Under the pieces are notes generated by a model that made no database searches, was not told the origin of the DNA, and saw only the letters and a program-made list of their open reading frames with translations. The position numbers were made by a program, and so were the translations under genes. DNA of 10,098 nucleotides. It comes from Clostridia bacterium (GTDB lineage Bacteria > Bacillota > Clostridia > Oscillospirales > Acutalibacteraceae). Positions within the stretch are counted from its first letter, which is position 1. Each line of letters starts with the position of its first letter. Shown here in pieces: positions 1-7,001 of this stretch. The stretch is from contig JAFNZJ010000003.1 in the NCBI GenBank assembly GCA_017382915.1, forward strand, positions 1 through 10,098. The letters run 5' to 3'.

Positions 1-1
1 A

Positions 2-1171
2 AGAATTTTAGATATAGTTAAAACCGAAAGCCTTAACCTGCGTGATAAATACAGCGATGACCGTCGCACCGAAATATCCGATGTTGCGGGTGAGGTTGAT
101 ATTGAAGACCTTATCCCCAAAGAGCAGTGCGTGCTTACCAAAACCAATAACGGTTATATTAAGCGTATGGCTTGTGATGAGTATGAGGCTCAAAACCGTG
201 GCGGTCGCGGTATTCGCGGTATGACCACCCGTGAGGATGATGTGGTTGAAAGTATGTTTACCTGTCTATCCCACGACTGGGTGCTTATGTTCAGTAACCT
301 TGGTAAGGTTTACCGCCTTAAGGCATATGAAGTGCCCGAAGGCAGCCGTACCGCAAAGGGTATGAACATTGTTAACCTGTTACCCTTGCAGCAGGGTGAA
401 AAAATTATGACCATACTTCCCGTTCCCCAAATGGAGGAGGGCAAGTTTATTTGTATGGGTACCAAAAATGCCATTATCAAGCGCACCCCGCTTGAAGCAT
501 TTAAAAATATCCGCAAAAGCGGACTTATTGCCCTTTCCATTGATGAGGGTGATGAGCTTTGCTTTGTTAAGCTTACCGATGGCAGTTCAGATTTACTGGT
601 TGCCACCAGACAGGGTAAGGCCATCCGCTTTAATGAAAGCGGTGTTCGCAGTATGGGTCGTACCGCCCGCGGCGTTAGAAGCATTAAGCTTGCTGAGGGT
701 GATGAGGTAATCGGTATGATAGTTGCCAAAGATGGTGACAGAGTGCTTACCGTTACCGAAACAGGCTTTGGCCGTATTAGTGAAATTTCTGACTACCGCC
801 TGCAGTCGCGTGGTGGTAAGGGTATTATTAACTACCGCACCGCTAAATACGGTAATGTTGCGGCAGTAATTTCACCCGATGAAGATGATGATTTAATTAT
901 GATTTCATCAAGCGGTATTATTATAAGAATTCATTTAGGTGAGCTTAATGTTTACCGCAGACCCGGTAAGGGCGTTAAGGTAATGCGAATTGATGAGGGC
1001 GCAAAGCTGCTTACGGTTGTTGCCACCCCCCACGATGAGGATGAGGTTACCGACCACCCCGATGAACCCGATGCCGATGCCGAAGAAGGACTTGATGAGG
1101 CAGAGCTTTTGGCAGAACAGCAGGCAGATAATGAGCCCGCCGACGATGAGTCTGATGCCGAGCAGGAATAA
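2..1171 (+). CDS. gyrA: DNA gyrase subunit A, C-terminal part (5' end outside window)
   Basis: This is the C-terminal portion of the A subunit of DNA gyrase, the type II topoisomerase that introduces negative supercoils using ATP. The reading frame is open from base 2, so the start and the breakage-reunion domain with the catalytic tyrosine lie upstream; 389 codons are visible. The first residues read like the end of the coiled-coil/tower region (KYSDDRRTEI). They are followed by the GyrA box QNRGGRG (bases 191-211), which distinguishes GyrA from ParC and is needed for DNA wrapping. Repeated beta-pinwheel blades follow, including a second box-like motif QSRGGKG near 803-823. The protein ends in a strongly acidic tail: half of the last 46 residues are Asp or Glu. 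The GTG at 131 is internal and not a real start. No terminator follows; the next gene begins 31 bases later, so they are probably co-transcribed. Confidence 0.96.
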   Translation, partial: RILDIVKTESLNLRDKYSDDRRTEISDVAGEVDIEDLIPKEQCVLTKTNNGYIKRMACDEYEAQNRGGRGIRGMTTREDDVVESMFTCLSHDWVLMFSNLGKVYRLKAYEVPEGSRTAKGMNIVNLLPLQQGEKIMTILPVPQMEEGKFICMGTKNAIIKRTPLEAFKNIRKSGLIALSIDEGDELCFVKLTDGSSDLLVATRQGKAIRFNESGVRSMGRTARGVRSIKLAEGDEVIGMIVAKDGDRVLTVTETGFGRISEISDYRLQSRGGKGIINYRTAKYGNVAAVISPDEDDDLIMISSSGIIIRIHLGELNVYRRPGKGVKVMRIDEGAKLLTVVATPHDEDEVTDHPDEPDADAEEGLDEAELLAEQQADNEPADDESDAEQE

Positions 1172-1202
1172 AAATTAAAATTTAGAAAGGCGGAATATTA
1201 TA

Positions 1203-2501
1203 ATGCAAAACAATTTTAATGGTTATCAAAATGGGCAAAATAATCTTCCGCCTGAAAATCAAACGGGCGGTAGCTATAATCAGACACCGCCCCAAAATTT
1301 TACCCCAAATTACCCCCAAAACGGGGTGCAAAATGCAGGTTATACAGGTGGATATTATTACCAGCCACCACCAATTTATATACCACCCCAAAACCCGCAA
1401 AATAATGGGGTTTACGGCAACCCGCCTACCTATTATCAACCAACTTATCCACAGCAGGCATCCCCTGTTTATTATGGTTATCCACCGACTTATCCACCGC
1501 CTGTGCAGGTGGTTATGCCGCCCCCCCTTACACCCGAACAAATAGCAAAAAATAATGAAAAAAAAGCGGTAAAAAGCACCGCCAACCGCATTGGCTTGGC
1601 ACTGATTATTTTTTATATTATTATCTATATTTTTTCATTTGTGTTGGGGCTGTTTGTGGCTGTTAAGCCTGAAATAAAAAGCTTTATTGCCGAACCATCG
1701 GTAACACTTATGCTTAATATAATTTTGACCTTTGTGGGCTTTGTCGGTGGCGCAATTTTTATATTTAAAACCGAAGGGTCAAAGCCCCATAGCCTACTTT
1801 CATACGGGCTACCTAAAAGGGGCACCTTTTTAGGTTCGGTTATGTTGGCAATGGGCTTTTGCTACACCGCAAATGTCGCCGTTAGTATGCTTCATGCACG
1901 ACTGCAAAGCATACTGCCATTCTCCCAACCCGAGGTTGAAATGCCCAACGGAATTTTAGGCTTTATACTGGCAACCCTGTCGGTCGCCGTAGCCCCCGCC
2001 CTTTTTGAAGAATTTTTATTCCGCGGGGCAATAATGGGCAGCCTTTTAAAATACGGTAAAAGCTTTGCAATATTTACCTCGGCTATAATTTTTAGTTTGG
2101 TGCACGGCAATTTGGTGCAAATTCCATTTGCATTTATGGTTGGTTTGGTGCTTGGCTTTATAGCCCTTAAAACCAACTCAATATGGACAGCTGTTATTGT
2201 TCACTTTTTAAATAACTTTATTTCGGTTTGTTTAGATTACGCAGGCGACCTTATAAATGAGGATGTTTTAAACGGAATTTATATTATACTGCTTGCCGTA
2301 ATTATTACGGTTGGTTTTATTGGTCTTTATTTGCTTACCCGTAAGGATAAAAATCTTTTTGTTATTGATAAAAGTATGCACCTTTCAACATCGGCGCAAA
2401 GGTTTGGTTGGCTTTCAGGGTCGGCTGCAATTATTGTATTTTTTGTAATAACCGGTCTTGAGGTGCTTTCGGCACAGTTAACGGCAGGTATGCAGCTATG
2501 A
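1203..2501 (+). CDS. CPBP-family intramembrane metalloprotease with a Pro/Gln/Asn/Tyr-rich N-terminal tail
   Basis: This is a predicted membrane-embedded protease of the CPBP (CAAX protease/bacteriocin-processing, Abi) family. The family signatures are visible: EE at residues 269-270 with Arg274 (EExxxR), F297xxxH301, and H334 followed by FLNN. These form the expected Glu/His metal site inside the membrane. About eight or nine hydrophobic segments run from residue 130 to 424 (for example 130-153, 168-188, 252-268, 305-322, 357-378, 405-424). The first 110 residues are unusual: Pro, Gln, Asn and Tyr make up about 65 percent, with almost no charge, so this part is probably disordered and cytosolic. 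AGAAAGGCGG at about 1184-1193 is a good ribosome binding site for ATG 1203. The gene lies between gyrA and tadA and overlaps tadA by 4 bases. The substrate is unknown; roles in peptide processing or self-immunity are known for other family members but are not shown here. Confidence 0.88.
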   Translation: MQNNFNGYQNGQNNLPPENQTGGSYNQTPPQNFTPNYPQNGVQNAGYTGGYYYQPPPIYIPPQNPQNNGVYGNPPTYYQPTYPQQASPVYYGYPPTYPPPVQVVMPPPLTPEQIAKNNEKKAVKSTANRIGLALIIFYIIIYIFSFVLGLFVAVKPEIKSFIAEPSVTLMLNIILTFVGFVGGAIFIFKTEGSKPHSLLSYGLPKRGTFLGSVMLAMGFCYTANVAVSMLHARLQSILPFSQPEVEMPNGILGFILATLSVAVAPALFEEFLFRGAIMGSLLKYGKSFAIFTSAIIFSLVHGNLVQIPFAFMVGLVLGFIALKTNSIWTAVIVHFLNNFISVCLDYAGDLINEDVLNGIYIILLAVIITVGFIGLYLLTRKDKNLFVIDKSMHLSTSAQRFGWLSGSAAIIVFFVITGLEVLSAQLTAGMQL

Positions 2502-2944
2502 ATAAAAAGTTTATGACCTTGGCATTAGAACAGGCAAAAACGGCTGCAAAAAAGGGTGAGGTGCCAATAGGCGCCGTTGTTATAAAGGATGACAAGGTAA
2601 TTGCCGCCGCACATAATATGTGTGAAGCCTTAAACGACCCTACCGCCCACGCCGAAATACTTGCCATTAGGGCCGCCGCCAAGGAATTGGGTGATTTTAG
2701 GCTAACCGGCGCCCAGCTTTATGTAACCTTGGAGCCCTGCCCAATGTGTGCCGGCGCCGCAATAAATGCAAGGATAGGTGAAATAATTTTTGGTGCCGCC
2801 GACCCCGCAAAGGGGGCACTTGGCAGTGTTACCAATATGTATTCATTCGACTTTCCCAACCGACCAACGGTCTATGGCGGAATAAATGAAAAAGAATGTT
2901 TGGAATTATTAAAAGAGTTTTTTAAAGAAAAGAGAAAAAGCTAA
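2498..2944 (+). CDS. tadA: tRNA-specific adenosine deaminase
   Basis: TadA deaminates adenosine 34 to inosine in the anticodon of tRNA-Arg(ACG), allowing wobble decoding of CGN codons. The zinc-dependent cytidine/deoxycytidylate deaminase fold is evident: HAE at residues 51-53 gives the zinc ligand His51 and proton shuttle Glu53, and PCPMC at 80-84 gives Cys81 and Cys84. The GAVVIKDDKVIAAAHN stretch and the C-terminal lysine/arginine-rich helix fit TadA better than a free cytidine deaminase, and 148 residues is a normal length. Its ATG overlaps the TGA of the upstream protease gene (ATGA), suggesting translational coupling, with a weak GCAGG site at 2484-2488. The last codon (AGC) and the TAA stop fall inside the first GCTAAAT linker of the hairpin array that follows, so the exact C-terminus has been set by that repeat. 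Confidence 0.95.
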   Translation: MNKKFMTLALEQAKTAAKKGEVPIGAVVIKDDKVIAAAHNMCEALNDPTAHAEILAIRAAAKELGDFRLTGAQLYVTLEPCPMCAGAAINARIGEIIFGAADPAKGALGSVTNMYSFDFPNRPTVYGGINEKECLELLKEFFKEKRKS

Positions 2945-3040
2945 ATAGCCTGGCACCGCAAGGCTGCTAAATTACCGCTAACGCGGTAGCTAAATTCGGC
3001 TGCGCCGAGCTAAATTATTGCCTTTTGGCAATAGCTAAAT
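2940..3040 (+). repeat. Modular hairpin array 1: four short hairpins joined by GCTAAAT linkers
   Basis: Five exact copies of the 7-base linker GCTAAAT (2940-2946, 2966-2972, 2989-2995, 3009-3015, 3034-3040) separate four perfect inverted repeats. These are AGCCT-n9-AGGCT (2947-2965), TACCGC-TAAC-GCGGTA (2973-2988), TCGGC-TGC-GCCGA (2996-3008) and TATTGCC-TTTT-GGCAATA (3016-3033). The array begins inside the tadA stop codon and ends 29 bases before the terminator, so it would form the 3' untranslated region of the tadA transcript. Three of the four stems recur in the array after proC. I do not recognise it as a REP, BOX or other named family; its function is unknown. Confidence 0.93.
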
Positions 3041-3069
3041 ATAGCAAACAGTCAACTAATATGAAAAAT

Positions 3070-3100
3070 AAAAACCGCTGAACTTTTTTCAGCGGTTTTT
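3070..3100. terminator. Bidirectional intrinsic terminator between tadA and glnN
   Basis: A 13-bp perfect inverted repeat, AAAAACCGCTGAA (3070-3082) and TTCAGCGGTTTTT (3088-3100), surrounds a 5-base loop. On both strands the stem is followed by TTTTTATTTTT, so it can end the plus-strand gyrA-protease-tadA transcript and the minus-strand glnN transcript, whose stop codon is about 60 bases away. Confidence 0.93.
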
Positions 3101-3161
3101 ATTTTTGCTTAGGATAATAAAGGTTTGTTTTTTCTCTCGTTTGTCTAGCCGTAAACAGGGC

Positions 3162-5255
3162 TTACACCTTATAAATCAAATCGCCGTAGGTGGGCATTGG
3201 CCAATACTTTTTGGCGGTTATAAGCTCCAGCTCATCGGCAGAGGAGCGCACCCTTGCCATTGCGGGGATAACGGTATCCTTATAATAATCGGCACGCTTT
3301 TGCAAATCTTGGATATTAAGGGCGGTAAGGCTTAATTCTTCAAGCTTATTGTTGTCATCATAAAGAAGATTAACCAATTTTGAAAGACCCTCAACCAGCT
3401 TTTGCTCGGCATTAACATTTGCCTTGGGCACAGCCGACTTAACCTCATTTATAGTATTGCTTAAATCTTTAATGTAGGCGGTAACCGATGGGAAGATGTA
3501 TTTTTTAGCCATACTTACCATGGTGTTTGCCTCAATATTAAGCACCTTACAATAGTTTTCAAGGTGAATTTCATATCGTGACTGCATTTCGGTCTTGGTC
3601 AGCACCTTATGCTCGGTGAAAAGGGCAATGTTCTTTTCATCAATAAACTGGGGCAGGGCATCGGGGGTGGTGCGTAGGTTAAGCAGACCTCTGTTTTCGG
3701 CCTCTTTAAACCAGTCCTCACCATAGCCGTTGCCGTTGAAAATAATGCGCTTATGCTTTTTAATGGTAGATTTTATAAGCTTATTAAGTGCAGCGGTAAA
3801 GTTGGCCTTTTGTGGCTCCAACTCATCGGCAAACTGTTTAAGTGACTCGGCAATGGCGGTGTTAAGCACCACATTTGGACCCGCTATTGAAAAGCTGGAG
3901 CCCACCATACGAAATTCAAACTTATTACCTGTAAAGGCAAAGGGTGATGTACGGTTGCGGTCGGTGGTATCCTGCGGGAAGTGGGGCAGAACATGAACAC
4001 CTATTTCAAGCTCATTTGCTTCCGCTTGGTCAAAGTCGTCATCCTTTTCAATTGCGTTTAAAATGGCGGTTAATTCATCACCAAGGAAGATTGAAATAAT
4101 TGCGGGCGGTGCCTCATTAGAGCCAAGGCGGTTATCATTACCTGCGCTTGTTGCCGAAACGCGAAGCATACCCTGATATTCATCCACTGCCTTAATAACG
4201 GCAAGTAAAAAGGTTAAAAACTGTGCGTTTTCTTGCGGTAATTTACCCGGCTCTAACAAATTCACACCCGTATTGGTGGAAATTGACCAGTTATTATGCT
4301 TACCGCTACCGTTAATGCCGTCAAAGGGCTTTTCGTGAAGCAGGCAAACCATACCGTGACGCTCGGCAACCCTTTTCATAATCTCCATAGTAAGCTGATT
4401 ATGGTCGGTTGCGGTGTTGGTTTTGGTATAAATTGGGGCAAGCTCATGCTGGGCAGGGGCGGCCTCATTATGTTCGGTCTTGGCCAAAACGCCAAGCTTC
4501 CACAGTTCATCATCCAAATCGCGCATATATGCCTTAACGCGGGTTTTTATGCTGCCAAAGTAGTGGTCATCCAGCTCCTGACCCTTGGGTGGCATTGCGC
4601 CAAAAAGGGTGCGACCGCAGTAGATAAGGTCATTTCTTTGGTCAAAATACTTTTTGTCCACCAAAAAATATTCCTGCTCAGCACCAACGGTGGTGATTAC
4701 ATTTTTAACATCCTCATTGCCAAAAAGCTTAAGCACACGCATTGCCTGTTTATTTATTGCCTCAATTGAGCGAAGCAGAGGGGTTTTTTTATCCAGTGCT
4801 TCACCACAGTATGAGCAAAATGCGGTGGGTATGCAAAGTGTGTTTTCTTTAATAAATGCGTATGAGGTTGGGTCCCAAGCGGTGTAACCCCTTGCCTCAA
4901 AGGTGGCGCGAAGTCCACCCGATGGGAAGGAGGATGCATCAGGCTCACCCTTAATAAGCTCCTTACCCGAAAATTCCATAATGGCACCGCCGTCATCAGC
5001 GGGGGCAATAAAGCCGTCATGCTTTTCAGCGGTGACACCTGTCATGGGTTGGAACCAGTGTGTATAATGGGTGGCGCCGCGCTCAATCGCCCAGTCCTTC
5101 ATAGCGGCGGCTACACTATTTGCAATGGCGGGGTCTAACCCCTTACCGTTTAAAATGGTCTTTTTAAGGGCCTTATAGGTTTCTTTTGGCAGTTTTTCAC
5201 GCATGGCGGCATCATTAAACACCATACTGCCAAACATTTCATTAACGCGGCTCAT
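3162..5255 (-). CDS. glnN: Type III glutamine synthetase
   Basis: This enzyme makes glutamine from glutamate, ammonia and ATP in the cytosol and is the main entry of ammonium into organic nitrogen. At 697 residues it is far longer than GSI (about 450) and matches the GSIII family. GSIII-type signatures are visible in order: GATHYTHWFQPMTG (60-73), GAEQEYFLVD (191-200, metal-binding glutamates), HNEAAPAQHELAP (262-274), NGSGKHNNWS (315-324, the counterpart of the GSGxHxH glutamate site) and NKFEFRMVGSS (444-454, catalytic/phosphate-binding arginine region). A helical C-terminal extension with many charged residues follows from about 540. ATG 5255 is supported by a strong GGGAGGA site (5266-5272, minus strand). 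The gene is monocistronic between its own promoter at 5318-5346 and the terminator at 3070-3100. It could also be labelled glnA; glnN is the usual symbol for this class. Confidence 0.96.
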   Translation of the reverse strand: MSRVNEMFGSMVFNDAAMREKLPKETYKALKKTILNGKGLDPAIANSVAAAMKDWAIERGATHYTHWFQPMTGVTAEKHDGFIAPADDGGAIMEFSGKELIKGEPDASSFPSGGLRATFEARGYTAWDPTSYAFIKENTLCIPTAFCSYCGEALDKKTPLLRSIEAINKQAMRVLKLFGNEDVKNVITTVGAEQEYFLVDKKYFDQRNDLIYCGRTLFGAMPPKGQELDDHYFGSIKTRVKAYMRDLDDELWKLGVLAKTEHNEAAPAQHELAPIYTKTNTATDHNQLTMEIMKRVAERHGMVCLLHEKPFDGINGSGKHNNWSISTNTGVNLLEPGKLPQENAQFLTFLLAVIKAVDEYQGMLRVSATSAGNDNRLGSNEAPPAIISIFLGDELTAILNAIEKDDDFDQAEANELEIGVHVLPHFPQDTTDRNRTSPFAFTGNKFEFRMVGSSFSIAGPNVVLNTAIAESLKQFADELEPQKANFTAALNKLIKSTIKKHKRIIFNGNGYGEDWFKEAENRGLLNLRTTPDALPQFIDEKNIALFTEHKVLTKTEMQSRYEIHLENYCKVLNIEANTMVSMAKKYIFPSVTAYIKDLSNTINEVKSAVPKANVNAEQKLVEGLSKLVNLLYDDNNKLEELSLTALNIQDLQKRADYYKDTVIPAMARVRSSADELELITAKKYWPMPTYGDLIYKV

Positions 5256-5317
5256 AATAAAAAAGTCCTCCCTAAAAAATATATATCAAAGTAAATATTT
5301 AACAAATACTATGTTAC

Positions 5318-5346
5318 AGTATACGGTTTTTTGGCGCGGTTGTCAA
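5318..5346 (-). promoter_or_regulatory. Sigma-A promoter of glnN
   Basis: On the minus strand a perfect -35 TTGACA (5341-5346) is separated by exactly 17 bases from a -10 TATACT (5318-5323). Transcription would start near 5311, leaving a leader of about 56 bases before ATG 5255, too short for a glutamine riboswitch with an expression platform. Two overlapping dyads cover the -10/start region: ATACT-n7-AGTAT at 5306-5322 and TAACA-n7-TGTTA at 5300-5316. They could be a repressor operator. Confidence 0.85.
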
Positions 5347-5372
5347 CAAAATGGAAATTTTTTATTAGATTA

Positions 5373-5462
5373 TTAAGGGTATTTTAAGGGTGACTTTATT
5401 TTGTTAAGTCTACACCTATTAAAATTAAGTCTAAAGATTTTATAACAGTTAATATAATTAAG
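5373..5462 (-). promoter_or_regulatory. Cluster of TTAAG motifs upstream of the glnN promoter
   Basis: This lies in the 334-base non-coding region 5256-5589. It holds two copies of TTAAGGGT (starting 5373 and 5384), two of TTAAGTCTA (5404 and 5425) and one TTAAGAAA (5458), all in the same orientation. Spacings are 11, 20, 21 and 33 bases, close to whole turns of the DNA helix, so the sites face the same side. They lie roughly 60-150 bases upstream of the predicted glnN start, where an activator could bind. The regulator is unknown. The remaining region is plain AT-rich sequence with no gene that I can see. Confidence 0.4.
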
Positions 5463-5533
5463 AAATTTTACTAAAAAGCCGTAATTTTGCATAAAAATAC
5501 TGCCCCCATTCTCACACAATGGAAAGCAAAATA

Positions 5534-5562
5534 TAAGCCTTCCCCATCAAAGGGAAGGCTTA
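5534..5562 (-). terminator. Probable terminator after citrate synthase
   Basis: An 11-bp perfect inverted repeat, TAAGCCTTCCC (5534-5544) and GGGAAGGCTTA (5552-5562), has a 7-base loop and lies 28 bases beyond the citrate synthase stop on the minus strand. The following minus-strand tract is only moderately T-rich (TATTTTG), so termination may be incomplete; the stem itself is strong. A run of A after the stem on the plus strand means it would not act well in that direction. Confidence 0.65.
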
Positions 5563-5589
5563 AAAAGGTAGCAGAACAACGCAGTTTGC

Positions 5590-6963
5590 CTATTTTCTGT
5601 CCTTTAATGATTTATACTCAACCTGTGGTGAAACGCTGATGTATGCGGGACGAATAATTTTACCAAGGTTTATTATTTCCTCCATACGGTGGGCGCTCCA
5701 GCCTGCTATACGGCTTATTGCAAAGATTGGGGTATAAAGCTCCAGCGGCAGGTCAAGCATATCATAAACAAAGCCACTGTAAAAATCTATATTGGCGCTA
5801 ACGCCCTTATAAATCTGACGCTCCTCAGCAATAATGTCGGGGGCAAGCCTTTCAACCGCCTTATAAAGGTTATATTCCTTTTCGCGGTTTTTCTCCTTTG
5901 AAAGGGTGCCAACAAACTTTTTAAACAACCTTGCACGCGGGTCACTTAGTGTATAAATTGCGTGGCCCATACCATAAATAAGACCGGCCTTATCAAAGGC
6001 CTCCTTTTTAAGGATTTTGCGTAGGTAGTCTTTAATTTGTTCTTCATCCTCCCAGTCGGTAAGGGTTTGCTTCATATCCTTAAACATCTGCACAACCTTA
6101 ATGTTGGCACCGCCGTGGCGGGGACCCTTAAGACTGCTAAGTGCCGCCGCAATGGCAGAATATGTGTCGGTACCGGATGAGGTTACAACATGGGTGGTAA
6201 AGGTAGAGTTGTTACCGCCGCCGTGCTCAGCATGAAGTACCAAAGCAAGGTCTAAAAGCTTGGCTTCGGCCTCAGTATACTTGCTGTCGGGGCGAAGCAT
6301 ATGCAAAATGTTTTCGGCGGTGGAAAGATTGGGGTCGGGATTGTGAATAATAAGACTGTTATTTAAAATGTAGTGATTATATGCCTGATAACCGTAAACC
6401 GAAAGCAGTGGGAAAAGTGCAATAAGCTGCAGGCTTTGGCGCAGCACATTGGGGATATCATTTTCATTGGCGTGGTGGTCATAGCTGTAAAGGGTTAAAA
6501 CGCTTTTTGCCAATGAGTTCATCATATCATTACTGGGTGCCTTAAGCACTACATCGCGCACAAAGTTAACCGGTAGTGTACGGTATGAAACCAAAAGCTG
6601 ATTAAATTCATCAAGCTGTTCCTTGGTGGGTAGCTGACCAAAAAGAAGCAGATATACGGTTTCTTCAAAGCCAAAGCGGTTTTCATCCATAAAGCCGCTT
6701 ACCAGGTCGTTAATGTGAACGCCGCGGTAAAACAGTTCACCCTCAATAGGGGTTTTAACGCCGTCAATCATTTTAAATGAGTTAACCTCACTTATTTCGG
6801 TAAGACCGGTTATAACGCCCTCACCCTTTTGGTTACGCAGACCGCGGTTTACTTGATATTTTTGATAAAGTTCGGTTGGTATTAAGCTTTTTGATACGCA
6901 AATCTCGGCTAATTCCTGCAAACGGGGGGTAACATCAAAAAGGGCCTTTTCATGTGGCTTCAT
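5590..6963 (-). CDS. gltA: Citrate synthase
   Basis: Citrate synthase condenses acetyl-CoA and oxaloacetate to citrate, the first step of the oxidative branch leading to 2-oxoglutarate and glutamate. The three catalytic residues are in recognisable contexts: His247 in LHAEHGGGNNSTF, His334 in GMGHAIY and Asp393 in NIDFYSG. KGPRHGGAN (279-287) is the usual oxaloacetate/CoA loop, and Arg343 follows in DPRARLF. At 457 residues it is longer than the common 370-430 form because of an N-terminal extension of some 40 residues, which I associate with clostridial relatives. A 2-methylcitrate synthase activity cannot be excluded from sequence, but no prp genes are nearby. ATG 6963 has a GAAAGG site about 13 bases upstream. 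It has its own promoter at 7002-7030 and is not co-transcribed with glnN, which has a separate strong promoter downstream. Confidence 0.95.
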   Translation of the reverse strand: MKPHEKALFDVTPRLQELAEICVSKSLIPTELYQKYQVNRGLRNQKGEGVITGLTEISEVNSFKMIDGVKTPIEGELFYRGVHINDLVSGFMDENRFGFEETVYLLLFGQLPTKEQLDEFNQLLVSYRTLPVNFVRDVVLKAPSNDMMNSLAKSVLTLYSYDHHANENDIPNVLRQSLQLIALFPLLSVYGYQAYNHYILNNSLIIHNPDPNLSTAENILHMLRPDSKYTEAEAKLLDLALVLHAEHGGGNNSTFTTHVVTSSGTDTYSAIAAALSSLKGPRHGGANIKVVQMFKDMKQTLTDWEDEEQIKDYLRKILKKEAFDKAGLIYGMGHAIYTLSDPRARLFKKFVGTLSKEKNREKEYNLYKAVERLAPDIIAEERQIYKGVSANIDFYSGFVYDMLDLPLELYTPIFAISRIAGWSAHRMEEIINLGKIIRPAYISVSPQVEYKSLKDRK

Positions 6964-6984
6964 TTTATCATCTGCCTTTCATAG

Positions 6985-6999
6985 TTCAAATATTTTGAA
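6985..6999. promoter_or_regulatory. Perfect dyad at the citrate synthase transcription start
   Basis: TTCAAA-TAT-TTTGAA is a 15-base perfect palindrome with 6-base arms. It covers the predicted start point (about 6995) just downstream of the -10 box, an ideal place for a repressor operator. It could alternatively be a weak AT-rich hairpin in the 5' leader. Confidence 0.45.
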
Positions 7000-7001
7000 A
7001 T

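Noticed and set aside
131..133. GTG at 131 as the start of a separate gene
   Set aside because: The frame continues upstream to base 2 with clear GyrA sequence, so it is an internal valine codon.
2940..3040. CRISPR array
   Set aside because: Repeats are only 7 bases and the intervening units are self-complementary hairpins of 13-19 bases, shared between two loci. This is not CRISPR architecture, and no cas genes are present.
2945..3060. Small RNA gene such as SRP RNA or a tRNA after tadA
   Set aside because: No tRNA cloverleaf, T-loop or SRP Alu/S-domain signature was seen; the sequence is fully explained by the linker-hairpin modules.
4296..4769. 157-codon plus-strand frame inside glnN
   Set aside because: It is opposite conserved GSIII motifs, has no ribosome binding site and no recognisable product.
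5256..5320. Glutamine riboswitch or long structured leader before glnN
   Set aside because: The predicted leader is only about 56 bases of AT-rich sequence with no glutamine aptamer core or terminator.
5300..5346. GlnR/TnrA binding site at the glnN promoter
   Set aside because: The consensus TGTNA-n7-TNACA is not met; the dyad present, TAACA-n7-TGTTA, has the arms the other way round.
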